Origin: Saprospiraceae bacterium
GTDB lineage: Bacteria; Bacteroidota; Bacteroidia; Chitinophagales; Saprospiraceae
Reading direction: 5' to 3'
DNA: 64,000 bases
Assembly (NCBI GenBank): GCA_020630495.1
Contig: JAHDBH010000005.1
Location: forward strand, 7,317 to 71,316
The number at the start of each line of letters is the position of its first letter. The first letter of the stretch is position 1. Both the position numbers and the translations under genes were made by a program. Below, piece by piece: positions 58,481 through 64,000 of the stretch. Under the pieces are notes generated by a model that was not told where the DNA came from, ran no database searches, and was given only the letters and a program-made list of their open reading frames with translations.

Positions 58481-59149
58481 ATGAGAGTTGATCAAGCATT
58501 TGATGAGATGGCTCGAGACTATGACGAGCGGATCAGAAGGTATGTACCTCACTATGAGAGGCTCGTGCAGCACGCGGCAGACCTGCCTGCCACAGTCGTC
58601 AAGCGAGTAGTAGACCTAGGATCGGGTACGGGAGCTGTGATCAGCTCTTTGCTGAGCCAGAGCGATGAGCTATATATCACCGCTGTAGATGCATCGAGCG
58701 ATATGGTCGAGCTACTAGAAAGACGCTTCGCAGATCATCACATTGATTATCACAGGTCATGGTTCCAGGATCTAGATTTAGCTACCAGGTCATACGATCT
58801 AGCTACTGCCTGCATGAGTATACACCATCTGGATACTCAAGAGAAAGCAGATATATATGCCAAGCTCTATGACGCTCTCGCACCTGGTGGTCGCTTGCAG
58901 CTCAGTGATCTCATGATAGACAAGACGGATAGGGGACATGCCAGCTTTCTTGAGCTGTGGCAGCAGACTGTCATGCAACAGGGCGGCTCGCCTCAGGACT
59001 GGCGTGAGATCATGGAGCACTATGATGCCTATGACAGACCTGATGACTTATCCACTCACGAGACGCTGCTGCATGCTGCAGGATTCTCACGAGTAGAAGT
59101 CACATTCCAGCGAGGCTACTGGATCAGTCTACGTGCTCATAAAGACTGA
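58481..59149 (+). CDS. Class I SAM-dependent methyltransferase
   Basis: This 222-residue protein has motif I RVVDLGSGTGAVISSLL, AVDASSDMVELLE at the end of strand 2, ATACMSIHHLDTQEK as motif IV and LAPGGRLQLSDLMID as the post-motif. The group resembles ubiquinone/menaquinone or tRNA cmo5U-type small methyltransferases, but the substrate is unknown. Its 3' end overlaps the convergent WbqC gene by 21 bases. Confidence 0.88.
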   Translation: MRVDQAFDEMARDYDERIRRYVPHYERLVQHAADLPATVVKRVVDLGSGTGAVISSLLSQSDELYITAVDASSDMVELLERRFADHHIDYHRSWFQDLDLATRSYDLATACMSIHHLDTQEKADIYAKLYDALAPGGRLQLSDLMIDKTDRGHASFLELWQQTVMQQGGSPQDWREIMEHYDAYDRPDDLSTHETLLHAAGFSRVEVTFQRGYWISLRAHKD

Positions 59150-59713
59150 TGCGCTGATGAGATAGTCCGGCAGAGCTGGTCCTAAGTGAAATAATGCATC
59201 CAGCAGGCTGAGATCAGCGACAAACACTCTCCTGTCATCCCATATATGTGGATATGCTGGCAAACTCGCATAAGGTGATCTAGGACTTGATAGGCCTCGG
59301 GCATCATAAGTGACTGGGCCTGCATCCTGCTGATACTCGGCTTTCCAGCTGACATAGATGGGTAGTTCTAGTAGCTCTATGAGCAATTCATACTGTCTCT
59401 GCATCAAGTCAATGAGAAGATCCAGTGGTTCACGGTACATCTGCTCCAGCTCATCCCAGTAATGGTCAAAGTAAGGCGCAGATCCATAGGCAGTCTTGAG
59501 GCTTTTAAGATGATGATCGCGCCACGGCTCATGACGAGCGATGCGTAGCTCTCGGATCGGTGTCATCTGATGCTTGCCTTTGAGCAGTGGGATGGTGAGA
59601 GTCTGTACGCCGTTGGGTCCGTGGATGCGACATCGATTGATGTAACTACGCTTGTAGTAGTGATGGCTGATATCAAGTAAGATCTCTTGCTTCTCTGCAC
59701 ACATTGTCAGCAC
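59129..59713 (-). CDS. WbqC-family protein (N-terminus lacks an ordinary start codon)
   Basis: The open frame from the GTG at 59713 gives 194 residues. It has the WbqC motif HHYYKRSYINRCRIHGPNGVQTLTIPLLKGK. Family homology continues upstream in frame (KIIIEPHYWPCLSVLTM), to about 59752, and the frame stays open to a stop at 59804-59806. No ATG, GTG or TTG occurs in that stretch, so the true start may be a rare codon such as ATC or ATA, or a sequence change has removed the start. WbqC proteins are linked to polysaccharide or lipid-modification clusters; the reaction is not established. Confidence 0.75.
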   Translation of the reverse strand: MLTMCAEKQEILLDISHHYYKRSYINRCRIHGPNGVQTLTIPLLKGKHQMTPIRELRIARHEPWRDHHLKSLKTAYGSAPYFDHYWDELEQMYREPLDLLIDLMQRQYELLIELLELPIYVSWKAEYQQDAGPVTYDARGLSSPRSPYASLPAYPHIWDDRRVFVADLSLLDALFHLGPALPDYLISASVFMST

Positions 59714-60009
59714 AGAAAGGCAAGGCCAGTAGTGGGGCTCTATGATGATCTTATCAGACTTGACGACGCTTAATGTTGTGGCTCGGACAAATTTCTGTAT
59801 ATTTCACTTAGGGGTTGGTCTCTCACCGCATTGTCTATAGCATGACTTTTGATAGATAGCACGAGACTGCTGGCTTGTATTGCCTTGGAGCCAGGAGTGA
59901 ACATCTCTGTTATATAACTGTAAGTCCTTTAGTTTATGCCCCTTATCATTAAGCTTATGCTGGCTCAGATGCCACATTTGTTAGAAACCATCTATTGGAA
60001 ACATCATTT

Positions 60010-62544
60010 ATGAGAAAAATTGTCGCTCTTTTCTTAGGGTTTTTATTGTCTTGGAGCGCTTTCGCGCAAATGAACATCACCCTCACCGAATCTGATCTGC
60101 GGATCGATACCAGGTTGCCAGAGTTATTCACGGAGCACAGCCTGGTGCAGATGGACTACCTACAGGTCAGTCAGAGCCTGGATCCAGAAGAAGTAAGCCG
60201 CATGAGCTGGACTCTTCCTGATGGGAAGAAATGGGACATGGAATTATATCCATCCCAGATTGCGGCTGATGATCTGCTGGTAAGGATTATAGAGGCAAGT
60301 GGTGAGAAAGTGCAGATAGGTGCACAGGCTGTCGCATACTATGGTCGATTATCAGATGATATAGATAGTCACATACGACTCACGGTCAATGGGCCATTTA
60401 TCAGTGGCTATATCCAGACTAAGAAGCGCACTATGTTCATAGAGCCAGCCAGTGATCTGGATCAACGCATACCAGAGGGACACTACGCACTCTATGATGT
60501 ATCAGATATCAAAAATACAGGAGATGTCAAGTGTCACGCCACAGATGCGGAGCTAGAGCGAAGACGTATAGGCAATCCTGAAGAGCTGCCATCTGGCCAG
60601 CAACGCGGACCAGATGACTGCTTCACAGTAGAGCTAGCCGTCTATGCCGACTACGACTACTTCCTAGATGAGGGTAGTACCATAGGTGATGCCACTAATC
60701 AGATCATCGCCGTCATGAACACCGTAGCTCCAGAGTATGAATACAATGGCTCCAATAACTTTGAGTCAGGTGTCGAGTTTGAAATCGTGGAGATGGTGAT
60801 CAGCAGATGTGAGGCATGTGACATCATAGGTCCGTCTACGGATATAGGCTATTTGCTTAATCAGTTTACAGCGTGGTCGCCAGATGGTTTTAGGCTGTCT
60901 CATGACCTTGGCCAATACTGGACTGGGCGAAATCTGCCTGGTGGTACTATCGGCCTAGCTTGGGTCAATGCTGTATGCTCTAATGTGCGATATCATGTAC
61001 TGGAAAACTATTCCAATACCACCTGGCAACTGCGCGTGCTCACAGCCCACGAGATAGGGCACAATTTCTCTGCTAATCACGATGCAGGCGGATCTAATTT
61101 CATCATGGCGCCTAGCATCACTAATACTTCGACCTGGTCTACATTGAGTAAGAACACCGTAAATGCTAATCTGGACGTATACGCATCCACCTGTCTTGCA
61201 GACTGCGGATCTGACCCATGTCCTACCGTAGAGGACGTGGTGATATCGCAGATTACGACCACAGGATTCAGAATTACATACTCTGCCACACCTGATAATT
61301 CATATCGCATAAGAGTGCGTGAGCAAGGTGCGACCACATATTTAAGTACGCAGACCACCTCATCAGAGAATATCGTCATCAGCCCATCAGGATGGAATGA
61401 GTGCGGTATCTATGAGGTGTCTGTAGAAAATAATTGTGGAGGCGGCGATTATAGCGCACCAGTGATAGCACTGGTAGTCGCAGAAATAGATGCCTGCCCC
61501 TATTTTAATTCTCCAGCCGTGGGATATAAAGATGAGTCGTTAAACTTCGCTCATGTGGGCACTCCAGCTACGTCCTACCTCTGGACATTTGGCGATGGTG
61601 CTACCTCATCATCCGCCACTCCGTCTCACTCCTATACATCGGATGGAGTCTATACGGTGACGCTTGAAGTAAACGGTAATGGCGTGCAAGAATCAAAGAT
61701 TGTGACGGTCCTGCCAGATCTCAATCCGCCATATTTTCCCTCAGATGGTGGCAACTTTGGGACCAATCCTGATCACTTTGCCGCAGACTCGCCTGATGGA
61801 ATCCCAGCTTGGGAGAGAGGTGTACCAAGTGGTGCTCTGACCAATGATGGAGATGTATGGAAGACTGGACTTACCACTGATGCGCCAGAGCGACCCAATA
61901 CTAGTTATCTATACTCGCCAAGATTTAACTTCTCAGGAGAAGGTAACTATGATCTTTCACTACGGGTAGGGATGGATCGTCTCTTTGCTGTAGGGCCGTA
62001 TGGTCTGAGAATGCAGTATAGTCTAGATGATGGAGCCAGCTGGACTACGCTGGGCAACTGTGGCGAAAATGGTGACCCTGGTGTGAGCAACTGGTATGAG
62101 AGTGGTGGCTGCGGAGGTCAAGATATATTCAACACCATTTTCTCTGATAGAATCTCGTGGAACTTCGGTAATTTATCTGAGGTCAGAACATCGACTTACG
62201 ATCTCAATTTTCTGGAGGGAAATGCCTCGGTCTGCTTCAGATTTGAATATGCGAGTACCGTGGGATTTCCATCGAGCGCTTTTAGAGACGGATTCCTCCT
62301 AGACAATTTTACCATCAATTACGATGGAGACCCACCAGGCGATCCATGCGATGGATTTAATCTTACACTTGGCACGGCTGATTACCCTGGCACGTTCAAA
62401 GCCAAGAATACCATCACAGCAGGTGGCACGATATCTGGCGGCACGGTAATCCTAGAAGCTGAGAATGGCTTTGATATTCAGAATGGATTTGAGGTCCAGG
62501 TAGGTAGCACGCTAGAGATGAACATAGACCCGTGTGATCTGTAG
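60010..62544 (+). CDS. Secreted reprolysin-like metallopeptidase with PKD domain
   Basis: The protein has 844 residues from the ATG at 60010. A signal peptide (IVALFLGFLLSWSAFAQ) is followed by a propeptide-like region of about 170 residues. The metzincin catalytic domain carries the zinc site HEIGHNFSANHD near residue 347. A fibronectin-like segment, a PKD domain (YLWTFGDGATSSSATPSHSYTSDGVYTVTLEV, shown only in part by its FGDG and PSHSY blocks) and a beta-sandwich follow. The C-terminus ends in a coathanger-like repeat (IQNGFEVQVGSTLEMNIDPC) rather than a classical T9SS tail. It is probably an extracellular protease. Confidence 0.88.
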   Translation: MRKIVALFLGFLLSWSAFAQMNITLTESDLRIDTRLPELFTEHSLVQMDYLQVSQSLDPEEVSRMSWTLPDGKKWDMELYPSQIAADDLLVRIIEASGEKVQIGAQAVAYYGRLSDDIDSHIRLTVNGPFISGYIQTKKRTMFIEPASDLDQRIPEGHYALYDVSDIKNTGDVKCHATDAELERRRIGNPEELPSGQQRGPDDCFTVELAVYADYDYFLDEGSTIGDATNQIIAVMNTVAPEYEYNGSNNFESGVEFEIVEMVISRCEACDIIGPSTDIGYLLNQFTAWSPDGFRLSHDLGQYWTGRNLPGGTIGLAWVNAVCSNVRYHVLENYSNTTWQLRVLTAHEIGHNFSANHDAGGSNFIMAPSITNTSTWSTLSKNTVNANLDVYASTCLADCGSDPCPTVEDVVISQITTTGFRITYSATPDNSYRIRVREQGATTYLSTQTTSSENIVISPSGWNECGIYEVSVENNCGGGDYSAPVIALVVAEIDACPYFNSPAVGYKDESLNFAHVGTPATSYLWTFGDGATSSSATPSHSYTSDGVYTVTLEVNGNGVQESKIVTVLPDLNPPYFPSDGGNFGTNPDHFAADSPDGIPAWERGVPSGALTNDGDVWKTGLTTDAPERPNTSYLYSPRFNFSGEGNYDLSLRVGMDRLFAVGPYGLRMQYSLDDGASWTTLGNCGENGDPGVSNWYESGGCGGQDIFNTIFSDRISWNFGNLSEVRTSTYDLNFLEGNASVCFRFEYASTVGFPSSAFRDGFLLDNFTINYDGDPPGDPCDGFNLTLGTADYPGTFKAKNTITAGGTISGGTVILEAENGFDIQNGFEVQVGSTLEMNIDPCDL
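60056..60072 (-). repeat. GAAA mini-hairpin copy 12 (stem GCGC/GCGC)
   Basis: On the minus strand CATTT precedes GCGC, GAAA and GCGC, antisense to the start of the metallopeptidase gene, at the signal peptide cleavage region (SAFAQM). Confidence 0.8.
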
Positions 62545-62548
62545 CATA

Positions 62549-64000
62549 CTACTCGGCGCTGTCAATTCCCCTGCCCTGTAGAGAAGTCGCGATATGTACA
62601 TCCATCATTCTCTCTGCTATCGCTCGGGTATCTGCATCGTGCTGAGTGATAGCGGCTTGGATCTCATCAGCGGAGGAGTCCATGACTGCACGAAGCCGAG
62701 ATAGAGAATCGCTCAGCTGAGTAGCTTCATCGCTCGACAGATTTGCCGCATTTTGCTTGGCAAATTTCTCAGAAGCTTGGATGAGTAGTCGTAGTTCATT
62801 GATCGCCTCTAGTCTTTTTCTCAGAGCCACATCGGCTTCGGCATGCTGGAGAGAATCGAGGAGCATCTCCGCCATTTCCTCTTCTGACATACCGTAGGAT
62901 GGCTTGATCTTCACAGACTGTACCGTCATACTACGCAGTTCTGCGGCAGATACCTGTAAGATACCGTCTGCATCTAGGATAAATGATATTTCGATTTTGG
63001 GTATGCCTGCTGGCATGGGAGGTATGCCGCTGAGGACAAATTCGCCCAGCTTTCGATTATCATCCACAAGATCGCGCTCGCCCTGATAGACACTGATGCG
63101 CAGATTGACTTGGCCGTCTACGCTGGTGGTGTATTGCCGGCGTGCGGTATAGGGCACCTTCGTATTTCGCGGTATGATGGTGTCCATGAGTCGACCCATT
63201 GTCTCTATGCCGAGCGACAGAGGTGTCACGTCTAGCAGGAGCACATCTGGATTATTCCCAGCCAGGATGTCGGCTTGTACAGCTGCGCCTAGCGCTACAG
63301 CGGCATCGGGATCTAGACTGGTATCAGGCTTTCGCCCAAATGTCTTCTCGACCATATCCCGCACGAGAGGTACACGAGTACTGCCTCCTACAAGTAGTAC
63401 TTTGTCGATATCGCCTGCGGTAAGCTCTGCATCTGACAGGGCTTTTAAGCAAGATTCTATAGATCTCTCTATCATAGCCTTGATGAGACCATCGAAAGTC
63501 TTTCTGTCTAGCTTCAACTGCTGTCCACGAAAGCTTGATTCTGCCTCGCTTTTGAGCGAAAGCTCCCTCTTCACCTCCTCCGCCGCAATCCTCAATTCAC
63601 CGCGACCCTCCGCGTCTAGCTCTCCTAGATCGTACTGCTGCACCCAGTAGCTCATCACGGCCTCTTCCATGTCATCACCGCCGAGGTGCGTATCTCCTTG
63701 GGTGCTGAGCACTTCATAGACACCGGCATCTATCTCTAGGATGGTCACGTCAAATGTCCCACCACCGAGATCAAACACAGCCACTCGCTGACGATCATGA
63801 GCGCCTATACCTATGCCATGCGCGAGAGCTGCAGCGGTTGGCTCATTGATGATGCGGACGACATCGAGCCCGGCAAGCCTACCGGCATCTCGTGTGGCCT
63901 GGCGCTGTGAATCATTGAAGTATGCTGGAACTGTGATGACCGCTCTGTTCATCTCTTCTCCTGTGCTCTGCTTGACTACTTGTCGGAGATGCTTGAGTAT
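62549..64000 (-). CDS. hscA: Fe-S assembly chaperone HscA (5' end outside window)
   Basis: The last 483 codons of an Hsp70 are present, and the frame continues through the window edge ([16 protein letters not shown] before the track start). It has [45 protein letters not shown] and [12 protein letters not shown]. The substrate domain has [24 protein letters not shown], and the tail ([16 protein letters not shown]) is short like HscA, without the long acidic DnaK lid end. HscA releases clusters from IscU and works with HscB and ferredoxin. Two mini-hairpin copies lie inside it. Confidence 0.9.
   Translation of the reverse strand: MLKHLRQVVKQSTGEEMNRAVITVPAYFNDSQRQATRDAGRLAGLDVVRIINEPTAAALAHGIGIGAHDRQRVAVFDLGGGTFDVTILEIDAGVYEVLSTQGDTHLGGDDMEEAVMSYWVQQYDLGELDAEGRGELRIAAEEVKRELSLKSEAESSFRGQQLKLDRKTFDGLIKAMIERSIESCLKALSDAELTAGDIDKVLLVGGSTRVPLVRDMVEKTFGRKPDTSLDPDAAVALGAAVQADILAGNNPDVLLLDVTPLSLGIETMGRLMDTIIPRNTKVPYTARRQYTTSVDGQVNLRISVYQGERDLVDDNRKLGEFVLSGIPPMPAGIPKIEISFILDADGILQVSAAELRSMTVQSVKIKPSYGMSEEEMAEMLLDSLQHAEADVALRKRLEAINELRLLIQASEKFAKQNAANLSSDEATQLSDSLSRLRAVMDSSADEIQAAITQHDADTRAIAERMMDVHIATSLQGRGIDSAE
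63326..63342 (-). repeat. GAAA mini-hairpin copy 13 (stem GGGC/GCCT, G-U closing)
   Basis: On the minus strand CATTT precedes GGGC, GAAA and GCCT, sense to hscA. The outer pair is G-T, which would be a G-U wobble in hscA mRNA. Confidence 0.7.
63548..63564 (+). repeat. GAAA mini-hairpin copy 14 (stem GAGC/GCTC, flank CTTTT)
   Basis: CTTTT precedes GAGC, GAAA and GCTC, antisense to hscA and about 200 bases from copy 13 in the opposite orientation. The flank departs from CATTT, the stem is perfect. Confidence 0.6.

Noticed and set aside
63174-63650. 158-codon plus-strand ORF opposite hscA
   Set aside because: The serine/arginine-rich product is typical of antisense reading of an Hsp70 gene.
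1-64000. CRISPR arrays, prophage, insertion sequences, rRNA
   Set aside because: No direct-repeat arrays, transposase or integrase genes, phage structural genes or rRNA-like sequence were seen.

Overview
The window is a dense chromosomal segment of a Bacteroidota bacterium, most likely from the Saprospiria (Lewinella/Saprospiraceae-like). The evidence is gene content: type IX secretion C-terminal sorting domains, a FecI/FecR/TonB-receptor/DUF4249 locus, a head-GIN (DUF2807) protein, an LptD-like outer-membrane protein, WbqC, a menaquinone cluster, and short leaders carrying the Bacteroidota sigma-70 -7 element TAnnTTTG. There are no rRNA genes, CRISPR arrays, prophages or insertion sequences. 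One tRNA (His) is present. About 52 protein genes are supported, two of them cut by the window edges. Nearly all gaps are under 300 bp, and several convergent gene pairs overlap at their stops.

Layout. 1-4.6 kb: surface polysaccharide genes (a GT-C-like membrane protein missed by the ORF track, a small membrane-anchored partner, a GT2 glycosyltransferase, a UDP-sugar dehydrogenase). 4.7-10 kb: a GIN-domain protein, PDH E1-beta, then glmM, a cysteine desulfurase and ribD on the minus strand. 10-14 kb: methyltransferase, PAP2, ZIP, folD, prmA. 14-16.7 kb: a tight five-gene minus operon fdx-iscX-kdsC-ubiA-maf. 16.8-21.3 kb: a double-AAA+ protein with a duplicated N-terminal domain, a YdjM-like protein, BioY, and a convergent methyltransferase. 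21.4-27.1 kb: two tandem, equally long CRTAC1-like secreted proteins. 27-38 kb: GlsB-type protein, tRNA-His, a lipoprotein, the fecI-fecR-TonB receptor-DUF4249 locus, MCE and LptD-like proteins. 38-42.7 kb: menC-menE-menF-menD. 42.8-49.1 kb: a multi-PAS histidine kinase overlapping a ferredoxin gene, fumarylacetoacetase, and two response regulators. 49-59.7 kb: SCP2, a TonB receptor, TerC, HPF, a TRAP transporter with its binding protein convergent, a CNNM protein, a methyltransferase and WbqC. 60-64 kb: a secreted metallopeptidase and the 3' part of hscA.

Working together: fdx, iscX, hscA and perhaps the cysteine desulfurase belong to ISC-type Fe-S assembly. The men genes support menaquinone respiration. 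KdsC, LptD and the sugar genes support LPS/envelope synthesis. The kinase, ferredoxin and regulators look like one sensory unit.

The most unusual signal is not a gene. Fourteen copies of a 17-nt miniature hairpin are scattered across the window. Its form is CATTT, a 4-bp stem, a GAAA loop, and the complementary 4 bp. All copies lie inside genes, on both strands and in every reading frame. The stems differ (eight different sequences) but stay complementary while the loop and 5' flank are conserved. That is the pattern expected of a structure-recognised DNA or RNA element, and I do not recognise it as a named repeat family.
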